Part shown: in pieces, positions 7,797 through 16,833 of the stretch
Layout: every line of letters starts with the position of its first letter
Position numbering within the stretch: the first letter of the stretch is position 1
DNA from: Cellulophaga sp. 20_2_10
GTDB taxonomy: Bacteria > Bacteroidota > Bacteroidia > Flavobacteriales > Flavobacteriaceae
Length of the DNA: 64,000 bases
Direction: 5' to 3'
Assembly: GCF_023476645.1 (NCBI RefSeq)
Contig: NZ_JAMCOJ010000004.1
Span: 62,001-126,000, forward strand
Program-made: the position numbers and the translations under genes
Notes under the pieces: generated by a model
Told to the model about the DNA's origin: nothing
Databases searched by the model: none
The model's input: the letters and a program-made list of their open reading frames with translations, nothing else

Positions 7797-9833
7797 TTGG
7801 AGAAAATTTATAAAAATCAATCGTTATTATACAAGTGCTTTCTATATGTGGGCACCATCTTTTTAATTGTATTTTTCTTTCCCAAAGGAGGTAAGTTTAA
7901 ATATGAGTTTCAAAAAGGAAAACCATGGCAGTATGAAAACTTGTATGCGCCGTTTGATTTTTCTATTAAAAAGGATGCCTCAGAAATAGAAGCTGAAAAG
8001 CAGGTAGTGAAAAGTAATCATGTAGATTACTATAGCTATGATCAGGATATAGTTACTACTGTATCTAATAGTTTTGATGTTAATTTTGATAAAACCTTTA
8101 ATTCTTCGAACTTAGATGAAGATAAGTATTCTTACCTAAAATCTATTGGAAAAGAAATTTTAGCGGAACTTTATGTAAACGGAATAATTAAAAAGGCAAA
8201 AGTTACTTCTAAAACCAAAACGTTTTTTTTATTACGTAACAATGAAGCAAAAGAATTAGAGTTTAATGGTGTTACAAGCTTACAAACTATAGATAAAACA
8301 ATAGTTTCTGTTTTAAGAAAAAAACAATTAACTAGTTACACTGCTAAATACAAACAACTGTTTTTTGATATTGTAAAACCTAATGTTTTTTACAATGAAA
8401 ATATTTCTCAAAAATCCTTAAACGAAGAATTAGCCAAAATATCTGTAACTCGTGGTACTGTTGATGAAGGTAAACTTATTATAGTAAAAGGTGAAGTTGT
8501 AGAGGCAGAAAATTATAAAATTTTGGATTCCTTAAAGCAGGAGTTTGAGTCGGAACTTTGGACCGAAAATAATTACTACGTTATAGTATCTGGGTATACT
8601 ATTTTGGTCGCATTAGTATTGCTAATGCTACTGTTATTTTTAAATAAATATAGGGCGTCTGTTTACAAGAATAACACTAAAGTTACGTTCATCTTTTTTA
8701 ATATATTATTAATGGTTTTTGTAACTACAATGGTTATAAAATATAACGAAGCCTATGTTTATGTAGTTCCCCTGTGTATTTTACCATTGATATTAAAAAC
8801 CTTTTTTGATGCGCGTCTAGGGCTTTTTGTACATGTGCTAACATTATTAATTTTAGGTTTTGTTGTTCCTAATAGTTTTGAGTATATCTTTTTACAAATA
8901 ATGGCAGGTATAGTTACGATACTTACAGTATCCCAGTTATACAAAAGAGCAAACTTGTTTATATCAGTAGGTCAGATTACGTTAATATATATTGTTGGTT
9001 ATTTCGCTTTTCATATAATTCATGAGGGTAATTTAAACAATATGCACGCTATTACGTTTGGTGTATTTTTACTAAACGGAATGATTACTCTTTTTGTGCA
9101 GCCTTTAATTTATATTTATGAAAAAATATTCGGACTAGTTTCAGATGTATCGTTGTTAGAATTGTCAGATACTAATTCTAAGCTTTTAAAAGAATTGTCT
9201 AACAAGGCGCCAGGCACATTTCATCATTCTTTACAAGTAGCAAATTTAGCAGAAGCAGCAGCACAAGAAATTGGTGCAAATGCAATGCTGGTTAGGGTAG
9301 GAGCTTTGTATCATGATATAGGTAAAATGAAAAATCCTACGTATTTTACAGAGAATCAGGTAACTAATGTAAATCCGCATAACGAGCAAACACCAATAGA
9401 TAGTGCAAGAATTATTATAAATCATGTTATAGACGGTATAGAAATAGCACGTAAAAATAATTTACCAGATAGAGTCATAGATTTTATTAGAGTGCATCAT
9501 GGTACTTCTAAAGTGTATTACTTTTATAAAAAGCAAACAGAAATAGACGATAATGTAAACGAGGACGATTTTAGATACCCTGGTCCATTACCTTTTTCTA
9601 AGGAGACGGCTATTTTAATGATGGCAGATGCGGTGGAAGCAGCTTCCAAAAGTTTAAAAAACCCTACTTTTTTAATGATAGACGAGTTTGTAGATAAGAT
9701 TATAGATGGGCAAATGCGAGCCAATCAATATTCTAATGCCAACATTACGTTTAAAGAAATAGTAGAGATAAAAAAAGTTCTAAAGTTAAAGCTTACCAAT
9801 ATTTATCACCTTAGAATTGAGTATCCAGAATAG
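7797..9833 (+). CDS. 7TM-HD phosphohydrolase, PgpH-like (probable cyclic-di-AMP phosphodiesterase)
   Basis: A 678-residue integral membrane protein. It has one N-terminal transmembrane segment (about 12-28), an extracytoplasmic 7TMR-HDED-type domain (about 40-255), a block of seven membrane segments (about 258-445) and a cytoplasmic HD domain (about 470-650). The metal-site residues are visible as TFHHSLQ (His476/477), LYHDIGK (His506, Asp507, Lys510) and later RVHHGT. This is the architecture of PgpH, which hydrolyses cyclic-di-AMP in Firmicutes; the substrate here is inferred from the family. The start is TTG at 7797. An in-frame TAG lies 12 bases upstream and no ATG is near, and MEKIYKNQSL aligns with the usual N-terminus. 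It may be co-transcribed with the carboxylase genes 46 bases downstream. Confidence 0.92.
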   Translation: MEKIYKNQSLLYKCFLYVGTIFLIVFFFPKGGKFKYEFQKGKPWQYENLYAPFDFSIKKDASEIEAEKQVVKSNHVDYYSYDQDIVTTVSNSFDVNFDKTFNSSNLDEDKYSYLKSIGKEILAELYVNGIIKKAKVTSKTKTFFLLRNNEAKELEFNGVTSLQTIDKTIVSVLRKKQLTSYTAKYKQLFFDIVKPNVFYNENISQKSLNEELAKISVTRGTVDEGKLIIVKGEVVEAENYKILDSLKQEFESELWTENNYYVIVSGYTILVALVLLMLLLFLNKYRASVYKNNTKVTFIFFNILLMVFVTTMVIKYNEAYVYVVPLCILPLILKTFFDARLGLFVHVLTLLILGFVVPNSFEYIFLQIMAGIVTILTVSQLYKRANLFISVGQITLIYIVGYFAFHIIHEGNLNNMHAITFGVFLLNGMITLFVQPLIYIYEKIFGLVSDVSLLELSDTNSKLLKELSNKAPGTFHHSLQVANLAEAAAQEIGANAMLVRVGALYHDIGKMKNPTYFTENQVTNVNPHNEQTPIDSARIIINHVIDGIEIARKNNLPDRVIDFIRVHHGTSKVYYFYKKQTEIDDNVNEDDFRYPGPLPFSKETAILMMADAVEAASKSLKNPTFLMIDEFVDKIIDGQMRANQYSNANITFKEIVEIKKVLKLKLTNIYHLRIEYPE

Positions 9834-9879
9834 GTAACATTGTTCTGTCTAACCATAAAAATTTATAAACTATTGTATT

Positions 9880-10359
9880 ATGAAAACATACGTTGTTTCA
9901 GTAAATAATGAAGAAATAGCTTTAAATAGTAAGGAAGTCTCCCAGCTAGATATTGTTAAAAATTCAGACACAGAATATCATATATTACAAGATAATAAGA
10001 AGTACAGCGCTAAACTAGTCCATGCAGACTATCTGGCCAAAAAACTTACTGTAGAGGTAAATGGTAATAATTACACTATTGCCATAGCAGATGAGTACGA
10101 CCAAATGGTAAAACAAATGGGCTTATTGACTGCAAGTACAAAAAAGGAAAAAAATATTAATGCTCCTATGCCTGGACTTATTCTAGATATTTTGGTTACA
10201 GAAGGCCAAGAAATTAAAGAAGGAGAACAAGTTTTAGTATTGTCTGCAATGAAAATGGAAAACATTATTACTGCTCCTAGTGATGGGGTTGTAAAATTGA
10301 TAGAAGTTAAAAAAGACGATGCTGTAGAAAAAGGACAATTATTAATAGAGATAGCATAA
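9880..10359 (+). CDS. biotin carboxyl carrier protein of an acyl-CoA carboxylase
   Basis: A 159-residue carrier subunit. The C-terminal biotinyl/lipoyl domain (about 92-159) has the biotinylated Lys125 in LSAMKMEN, preceded by NAPMPGLILDI. The N-terminal 85 residues form a small beta domain of the kind found in propionyl-CoA-type carriers. It is the first gene of a tight three-gene set with biotin carboxylase (2-base gap) and carboxyltransferase (1-base gap), so the three should assemble one carboxylase. Confidence 0.93.
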   Translation: MKTYVVSVNNEEIALNSKEVSQLDIVKNSDTEYHILQDNKKYSAKLVHADYLAKKLTVEVNGNNYTIAIADEYDQMVKQMGLLTASTKKEKNINAPMPGLILDILVTEGQEIKEGEQVLVLSAMKMENIITAPSDGVVKLIEVKKDDAVEKGQLLIEIA

Positions 10360-10361
10360 AG

Positions 10362-11840
10362 ATGAAGAAAATTCTAGTTGCAAACAGAGGAGAAATTGCA
10401 TTACGAGTAATGCGTTCTGCTAAAAAAATGGGAATAAAAACTGTTGCTGTTTTTTCTGAAGTAGATAGAGAAGCGCCACACGTTAAATTTGCAGATGAAG
10501 CTGTGTGTTTAGGTAATGCTCCGTCTTCAGAGTCTTACTTGGTAATGGACAAAGTACTAAAAGCAGCCTTAGATACAGGTGCAGATGGTATACATCCAGG
10601 ATATGGTTTTTTAAGTGAAAATGCAGAATTTGCTAAGAAGGTAGAGAAAGCCGGAATCACATTTATTGGTCCAAAACCACACGCCATAGAAATTATGGGA
10701 AACAAATTAGCTGCCAAAGAAGCAGTTAAAGGGTATAATATTCCTATGGTTCCGGGTATTGAAGAAGCAATTACAGATGTTGCTTTAGCGACTAAAGTGG
10801 CTACAGAAATTGGTTTCCCTATACTTATTAAAGCCGCTGCAGGTGGTGGAGGTAAAGGAATGCGAGTTGTAGAAAATAGTGAAGAGTTACCAGAGCAAAT
10901 GAAACGTGCTATTAGTGAAGCTGTTGCTGCTTTTGGAGACGGATCTGTTTTTATTGAAAAATATGTGGCTTCTCCACGACATATAGAAATTCAGGTTTTA
11001 GCAGATAACCACGGTAATGTGGTTCATTTGTTTGAGCGTGAATGTAGCATACAACGTAGACATCAAAAAGTTGTAGAAGAAGCACCATCTGTAGTGTTAA
11101 CTCCTGCTATTAGAGAAGCAATGGGAGATGCAGCAATAAAAGTTGCAAAGGCTTGCGATTATGTTGGAGTTGGTACTGTAGAGTTTTTATTAGATGCTGA
11201 TAAAAATTTCTACTTCTTAGAGATGAATACGCGTTTACAAGTAGAGCACCCAGTTACAGAACTTATAACAGGTGTAGATTTGGTAGAGCAACAAATTAAA
11301 GTTGCTAGGAATGAGAAATTAGAAATTACACAAAACGATTTAAAAATAAAGGGTCACGCTGTAGAAGTTAGGGTGTATGCAGAAGATCCCTTGGATAACT
11401 TTATGCCAAGTATTGGTACGTTATCAACCTATAAAAGACCAGAAGGCAAAGGTATACGATTAGATGATGGTTTTGAGGAAGGTATGACAATTCCTATTTA
11501 TTATGATCCTATGTTGTCTAAATTGATAACCTACGGAGACACTAGAGAAGAAGCAATACAATTAATGCTTACTGCTATTGAAGGTTACAAAATTGAAGGG
11601 GCATCTACAACCTTGTCTTTTGGAAAGTTTGTCTGTGAACATCCTGCATTTTTATCTGGAGATTTTGACACGCATTTTGTTAAAAAATACTATTCTGCAG
11701 ATAAGTTAATAGCGGCTCGTTTACCAGAACATAAAGTTGCCGCCTTATTTGGTGTTCACTTATTTAATGAGCATACCAAAATAATAAAAACACCAGAACA
11801 GGAAACTTCCAATTGGAGTACTAACAGAAATACAAAGTAA
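10362..11840 (+). CDS. biotin carboxylase subunit of an acyl-CoA carboxylase
   Basis: An ATP-dependent enzyme that carboxylates the biotin on the carrier encoded just upstream. Its 492 residues hold the N-terminal fold ([17 protein letters not shown]), the ATP-grasp glycine loop [13 protein letters not shown] (about 158-170), the metal/ATP motif [14 protein letters not shown] and the C-terminal biotin carboxylase domain. It is about 40 residues longer than AccC of E. coli; the extra residues are a polar C-terminal tail. The carrier-carboxylase-carboxyltransferase order and the PccB-type partner suggest propionyl-CoA or a similar acyl-CoA rather than the fatty-acid-synthesis AccC, but this is not certain. 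Confidence 0.94.
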   Translation: MKKILVANRGEIALRVMRSAKKMGIKTVAVFSEVDREAPHVKFADEAVCLGNAPSSESYLVMDKVLKAALDTGADGIHPGYGFLSENAEFAKKVEKAGITFIGPKPHAIEIMGNKLAAKEAVKGYNIPMVPGIEEAITDVALATKVATEIGFPILIKAAAGGGGKGMRVVENSEELPEQMKRAISEAVAAFGDGSVFIEKYVASPRHIEIQVLADNHGNVVHLFERECSIQRRHQKVVEEAPSVVLTPAIREAMGDAAIKVAKACDYVGVGTVEFLLDADKNFYFLEMNTRLQVEHPVTELITGVDLVEQQIKVARNEKLEITQNDLKIKGHAVEVRVYAEDPLDNFMPSIGTLSTYKRPEGKGIRLDDGFEEGMTIPIYYDPMLSKLITYGDTREEAIQLMLTAIEGYKIEGASTTLSFGKFVCEHPAFLSGDFDTHFVKKYYSADKLIAARLPEHKVAALFGVHLFNEHTKIIKTPEQETSNWSTNRNTK

Positions 11841-11841
11841 A

Positions 11842-13389
11842 ATGGGAGAGCAAAGTAAAGAAAGCATATTACAGTCTAAAATAGATTTAGCTAAGTTAGG
11901 TGGTGGTAAAGCACGTATAGAAAAACAACACGCTAAAGGAAAATTAACTGCTCGTGAACGTATTCATTTTTTGTTAGATGAAGGTTCTTTTGAAGAAATG
12001 GGAATTTTAGTAACGCATAGAACGTCTGATTTTGGTATGGACAAACAGCAGTTTTATGGTGATGGTGTTGTCACCGGTTACGGAACAATAAACGGAAGGC
12101 AAGTTTGTGTTTTTGCACAAGATTTTACTGTTTTTGGAGGTGCATTATCTGAAACTCACGCAGAAAAAATATGTAAAATTATGGATATGGCTATGAAAAT
12201 AGGTGTGCCTGTAATTGGATTAAATGATAGTGGAGGAGCAAGAATACAAGAGGGAGTGCGCTCTTTAGGTGGTTATGCAGATATTTTTCATAAAAACGTA
12301 ATGTCTTCAGGTGTAATACCTCAGATTTCTGCAATAATGGGACCTTGTGCAGGTGGTGCGGTGTACTCACCAGCAATGACAGATTTTACCCTAATGGTAG
12401 AAAACTCTAGCTATATGTTTGTAACTGGGCCAAATGTTGTAAAAACAGTTACTAATGAAGAGGTAACTTCTGAGGAATTAGGCGGTGCAAAAACACACGC
12501 TACAAAATCTGGAGTAACACACGTTACCGCAGCCAATGATATAGAATGTATTAACCAAATTAAGCAAATGATTAGCTATATGCCTCAAAATTGTGAGGAT
12601 AAACCAGCGAAGCTACCTTTTACTTTGGGTGATGAAATTAGAGAAGAATTAGAGACTATGGTTCCAGCAAACGCAAATCAGCCTTATGATATGCGTACTG
12701 TTATAAACGGAATTATAGATAAGGATTCTTTTTTTGAAATTCATAAAGATTACGCAGATAATATTGTTGTTGGTTTTGCACGTTTAGCAGGGAGGAGTAT
12801 AGGCATTGTTGCTAACCAACCTATGAGTTTAGCTGGTGTATTGGATGTAGATAGTTCTAAAAAAGCTGCACGTTTTACACGTTTTTGCGATTGTTTTAAT
12901 ATTCCGTTACTTGTTTTGGTAGATGTACCAGGATTTTTACCAGGAACAGACCAAGAATGGAATGGTATTATTACAAACGGAGCTAAATTACTATATGCTT
13001 TAAGTGAAGCTACGGTGCCAAAAGTAACTGTTATTACGCGTAAAGCTTATGGTGGTGCATATGATGTTATGAACTCTAAACATATTGGTGCAGATATGAA
13101 TTATGCTTGGCCAGGAGCAGAAATAGCAGTAATGGGAGCAAAAGGAGCTAGTGAAATTATCTTTAGAAAAGAAATACAAGCAGCAGAAGACCCTGCGGCT
13201 AAACTAGCAGAAAAAGAACAAGAGTATGCAGATACGTTTGCAAATCCATATAGTGCAGCGCAAAGAGGTTTTATAGATGAGGTTATTTTACCGAAAGATA
13301 CCCGTAAAAAACTTATAAAAGCTATGGCTATGTTAGAGGATAAGGTTGTACATGTACCTAAGCGTAAGCACGGTAATATTCCGTTGTAG
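11842..13389 (+). CDS. acyl-CoA carboxylase carboxyltransferase (beta) subunit, propionyl-CoA type
   Basis: A 515-residue carboxyltransferase with both crotonase-fold halves in one chain, as in PccB/MmdA: residues about 25-260 carry [19 protein letters not shown] and [13 protein letters not shown], and the second half carries [18 protein letters not shown] and [11 protein letters not shown]. The oxyanion-hole glycines (GPCAGG, KAYGGA) are visible. Length is normal for propionyl-CoA carboxylase beta chains. It transfers the carboxyl group from biotin to the acyl-CoA, most likely propionyl-CoA to methylmalonyl-CoA. It ends the operon before a strong terminator. Confidence 0.93.
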   Translation: MGEQSKESILQSKIDLAKLGGGKARIEKQHAKGKLTARERIHFLLDEGSFEEMGILVTHRTSDFGMDKQQFYGDGVVTGYGTINGRQVCVFAQDFTVFGGALSETHAEKICKIMDMAMKIGVPVIGLNDSGGARIQEGVRSLGGYADIFHKNVMSSGVIPQISAIMGPCAGGAVYSPAMTDFTLMVENSSYMFVTGPNVVKTVTNEEVTSEELGGAKTHATKSGVTHVTAANDIECINQIKQMISYMPQNCEDKPAKLPFTLGDEIREELETMVPANANQPYDMRTVINGIIDKDSFFEIHKDYADNIVVGFARLAGRSIGIVANQPMSLAGVLDVDSSKKAARFTRFCDCFNIPLLVLVDVPGFLPGTDQEWNGIITNGAKLLYALSEATVPKVTVITRKAYGGAYDVMNSKHIGADMNYAWPGAEIAVMGAKGASEIIFRKEIQAAEDPAAKLAEKEQEYADTFANPYSAAQRGFIDEVILPKDTRKKLIKAMAMLEDKVVHVPKRKHGNIPL

Positions 13390-13406
13390 CTTATATTTTA
13401 AAAAGT

Positions 13407-13445
13407 AAAAGCGCCAATTTTAAATTAAAATTGGCGCTTTTTTTA
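13407..13445. terminator. bidirectional intrinsic terminator
   Basis: The long perfect stem GCGCCAATTTTAA (13411-13423) / TTAAAATTGGCGC (about 13425-13437) has A's on the left and T's on the right. It separates the carboxylase operon (+) from the glucan operon (-) and serves both. Confidence 0.92.
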
Positions 13446-13458
13446 TGGGTGTTTTTTT

Positions 13459-14892
13459 CTATTTTTTAGCAACTAAAATATGATACTCCCAAGGAGCTAG
13501 TTTTACGGCTACATTTTCATCAACTTTAAAAGCTGTAGTAGAGATGTAATCTGTAAATTCTCCTGTTATAGCAATCGTTGCTTCTTGTTCCTTATCATTT
13601 AAATTGGCAATGAAATATACTGTTTCTCCACCTTTTTCTCTTTTAAAAGCTAAAATTGCTTCATTGTTAGATGTTTTTACTCTAGTGTAATTAGCAGCTT
13701 TTTTACCTCCGTTTAAAGCCGAATTAGTATTTTTTAATTCTCCTAATTTTTCTAAAAGTGAAAAGTATTTTCCTTTAGTTTTAGGAATTGTATCTTTTTC
13801 AAAAAAGCGTAATCTATGCTCCATGTCATATTCCTGACCAGAGTAAATTAATGGCATACCAGGCATAACATATGTCAATGCTGTAAATACTTCTTTGTTG
13901 TTAGGCATTCTTTCTAAAAGTGTGCCATTCCAAGAGTTTTCATCATGGTTGGTAACAAAGTTCATATTAATATCATCTGCTTCTAAAATAGTGTCTAGCT
14001 TAACCATGTAGTCGTCAAACTCTGTAACAGAAGCTTCTCCTTTAGCTATTTGATTAAAAATATGGTGTGCTTCCCAACCGTATTGCATGTCAAAACCGTT
14101 TTGTAATAAACCTGGTTGTTCTGCTTCTGCCAACATAAAAATAGGTTTCACCGTTTTCATTTCTTTAATAGCTGTATCAAAAAAGTCTACAGGTACTTTG
14201 TGTGCAACATCCATTCTGTAACCGTCAATATCTGCTTTTTCCACCCAAAATTTCATGTCCCTAATCATATCCTTACGCATATCCATATTGTCGTAATTTA
14301 AATCAGCAACATCTGTCCATCCCCAAGATTCTCCTGTTTCTGGATTAATAGGATCTATAATTTCGCCTTTTTCATTCTGAGTATAATACTCAGGGTTACT
14401 TTTTATCCAAGGATGATCCCAACCCGTATGGTTAGGTACCCAGTCTACAATAACTAAAATTCCATTGTCGTGAGCAGTAGATACTAAGTTTTTAAAATCA
14501 TCAAACGAACCAAATTCCGGGTTTATAGCTTTGTAGTCTGATACAGAATAGTAGCTTCCTAAGTATTTTTTACGTTCTTCTTCATTCTCTATTTCACTCG
14601 TAAATTTTTCTCCAGTTGCCTTACGTTTTATTTTAGAAATAGGATTAATTGGCATTACCCAAATTACCTTAACGCCTAATTTTTTTAGAACAGGAATATC
14701 TTTAGAAAAAGCATTAAAAGTCCCTTCAGGGGAATATTGACGAATGTTTGCCTCGTAAATAACACCATCTTCTATAACTTGAGTTACGGCAATTGGTTCT
14801 TCCTTAGTTACTGTTTCTGGGGTTTTTTTAGCTTCTTCTTTACAGGATAATAGTACTGCAGATAAGGATAATAATACAATTATTTTTTTCAT
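13459..14892 (-). CDS. GH13 alpha-amylase-family lipoprotein (short)
   Basis: A 477-residue glycoside hydrolase with a lipoprotein signal (lipobox ending at Cys17, VLLSCKEE), so it is exported and membrane-anchored. The four GH13 regions are complete: VDWVPNHT (150-156), GYRMDVAH with nucleophile Asp228, LAEAE with acid/base Glu256, and TNHDEN with Asp317. A small beta domain ends the chain. It is the last gene of the minus-strand glucan operon, 1 base after the other GH13 gene. Likely role: trimming of maltodextrins in the periplasm. It could be an alpha-amylase or an alpha-glucosidase-like enzyme; the exact specificity cannot be read from sequence. Confidence 0.93.
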   Translation of the reverse strand: MKKIIVLLSLSAVLLSCKEEAKKTPETVTKEEPIAVTQVIEDGVIYEANIRQYSPEGTFNAFSKDIPVLKKLGVKVIWVMPINPISKIKRKATGEKFTSEIENEEERKKYLGSYYSVSDYKAINPEFGSFDDFKNLVSTAHDNGILVIVDWVPNHTGWDHPWIKSNPEYYTQNEKGEIIDPINPETGESWGWTDVADLNYDNMDMRKDMIRDMKFWVEKADIDGYRMDVAHKVPVDFFDTAIKEMKTVKPIFMLAEAEQPGLLQNGFDMQYGWEAHHIFNQIAKGEASVTEFDDYMVKLDTILEADDINMNFVTNHDENSWNGTLLERMPNNKEVFTALTYVMPGMPLIYSGQEYDMEHRLRFFEKDTIPKTKGKYFSLLEKLGELKNTNSALNGGKKAANYTRVKTSNNEAILAFKREKGGETVYFIANLNDKEQEATIAITGEFTDYISTTAFKVDENVAVKLAPWEYHILVAKK

Positions 14893-14893
14893 T

Positions 14894-16819
14894 TTATTTA
14901 TTATTAAGTTTTGTCGTTAGTATTGTTGCTCCTTCATTTTGCAACAGTAAGCTGTCTTTCCAAACAAAGGATTCTTTGGTATTTATATTGGTTACAGTTT
15001 TGCCTTTTAAACCAATTTCTTGAAACCTTGAAAGATCTAATTGGTATGCTTCTTTATTTTTATTTAATATGATTGTAACAACGTTATCATTCAAAATTCT
15101 AAATAAAACATAAACTCCATTTTCTGGAGCAAAGTGCATTGTTTTTCCGTTGTGGATAGTCTCACTATTTTTTCTGAAATTTAATAGTGTACGCATATAC
15201 TCCTGCATTTCTTTTTGATTAGCAGTTAAGCCTGCTCCTGTAAATGCATTTGTAGTATCAGAATTCCATCCGCCAGGAAAATCTGTACGTATTAGTCCGT
15301 GATCTCCGGGTTTGGCCGTATTTTGCATAAGAATTTCTGTACCATAATAAAACTGTGGAATTCGTGGTAACATAGACATATACGCTACAGCCATTTTGGT
15401 GTTTACTATGTTTTCACTAAGCTGGGTAAATACGCGGTCCATATCATGATTGTCTAAAAAGACCATAATATCCTTTGGAGATTCATAAGCAAAATCGTTA
15501 GCTAAACCTTCGTAAGCTTTTATCAATCCAGTGCCCCAAGTTTCTTCTTCATTTAAAGCATCTATTATATTTTTTTGCATTGCAAAATCCATAGTAGAAG
15601 TAAGGTTAGACTCGTAACCATCTTTATTGGGATTATTTTTTTGCCAGTATGCAATTAATAGAGGGTTGTAACTCCATTCTTCACCAACTATAGAAAAATT
15701 AGGATATTCAGTCATTATAGAACCAGCCCAATTGGCCATAAAATCTTTATCTGGATACGGGTAGGTATCTTGACGAATACCACCAAGATCTAAAGTTTCT
15801 ATCCACCAAATACTATTTTGTATAATGTAGGTGGCTAAAAAAGGATTACGCTGGTTTAAATCGGGCATATGGTTACCAAACCAACCATTTGTCAACTCTT
15901 TTTTATCTGCTTTGGATGCGTATATATCTTGATTGCTTGTTCTTCTGTGGTTGGCAATGGTTACCGGCTTATTATTTATAAACTGGTTTTGATCGTTAAC
16001 CCAATCTTTAAAAGGTAAATCTTTCATCCACCAATGTTCTAATCCGCAATGGTTAGCAACTTGATCCATAATAATTTTAATACCCTTTTCTTTAGATTTT
16101 TTAGCCAATTCTATGTATTCTTCTAAAGTGCCAAACCTAGGGTCTACACCATAAAAATCTGTTATGGCATAGCCGTGATAAGATGCGTTATACATATTAT
16201 TTGTTAAAAGCGGACTTGGCCATATAGCAGTAAATCCTAAAGAATCTATATACCCTAAGTTTTTGGTAATACCTTTAATATCACCTCCGTGTCTGGCATA
16301 ATCTTCTGCGCGATTTACTGTTTTTTCATTTAAAGTACTGTCTATGTCATTAGATGTATCTGCATTTGCAAAACGGTCTGGAGTTATTAAGTAAACAGCA
16401 TCTGCACTAGAAAAGCCTACATAATCTTCAGCTTTTTTATCTCGATCTTTAAGCTCGTAAGTTTGTGTTTTTTTACTGCCATCTTTATAGGTAAACTCAA
16501 TATTAAATTGGTTAGCTGTTACTGTTTTATCAATCTCTAAATCGATAAAAATATAGTTTGGACTATCACCTTTAGTTACTTTTTTTATAGAAATACCCGC
16601 TTTAGAAATAGTGGGAGTTGCTTCTGAAACGTTAGGATCTTTAACCAGCAGTTGTAAATTATTATTTTTAAGACCAACCCACCAATTTGGAGGCTCTATT
16701 CGCTCTATATCATTGGAGATTGTAATAGGAGCTTCTTCTTGTTTCTGCTCTTTTTTAGGAGAACAAGAAACAAAAAGAGCAAAAACTAATACAAAAACGC
16801 TTAAAAATCCTTTGTTCAT
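14894..16819 (-). CDS. GH13 cyclomaltodextrinase/neopullulanase-type lipoprotein
   Basis: A 641-residue glycoside hydrolase resembling SusA-type neopullulanases. It has a lipobox at Cys19 (FVSCSPKK), an N-terminal immunoglobulin-like cyclomaltodextrinase domain (about 35-125), then the GH13 barrel with MDQVANHC (251-258), GGIRQDTYPY with nucleophile Asp351, VGEEW with acid/base Glu380, and LDNHDMDR with Asp459. A C-terminal beta domain follows. It lies 14 bases after the GH65 gene and 1 base before the second GH13 gene. Expected substrates are maltodextrins, cyclodextrins or pullulan fragments entering through SusCD. Confidence 0.93.
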   Translation of the reverse strand: MNKGFLSVFVLVFALFVSCSPKKEQKQEEAPITISNDIERIEPPNWWVGLKNNNLQLLVKDPNVSEATPTISKAGISIKKVTKGDSPNYIFIDLEIDKTVTANQFNIEFTYKDGSKKTQTYELKDRDKKAEDYVGFSSADAVYLITPDRFANADTSNDIDSTLNEKTVNRAEDYARHGGDIKGITKNLGYIDSLGFTAIWPSPLLTNNMYNASYHGYAITDFYGVDPRFGTLEEYIELAKKSKEKGIKIIMDQVANHCGLEHWWMKDLPFKDWVNDQNQFINNKPVTIANHRRTSNQDIYASKADKKELTNGWFGNHMPDLNQRNPFLATYIIQNSIWWIETLDLGGIRQDTYPYPDKDFMANWAGSIMTEYPNFSIVGEEWSYNPLLIAYWQKNNPNKDGYESNLTSTMDFAMQKNIIDALNEEETWGTGLIKAYEGLANDFAYESPKDIMVFLDNHDMDRVFTQLSENIVNTKMAVAYMSMLPRIPQFYYGTEILMQNTAKPGDHGLIRTDFPGGWNSDTTNAFTGAGLTANQKEMQEYMRTLLNFRKNSETIHNGKTMHFAPENGVYVLFRILNDNVVTIILNKNKEAYQLDLSRFQEIGLKGKTVTNINTKESFVWKDSLLLQNEGATILTTKLNNK

Positions 16820-16833
16820 AGTTAAATCAGTAT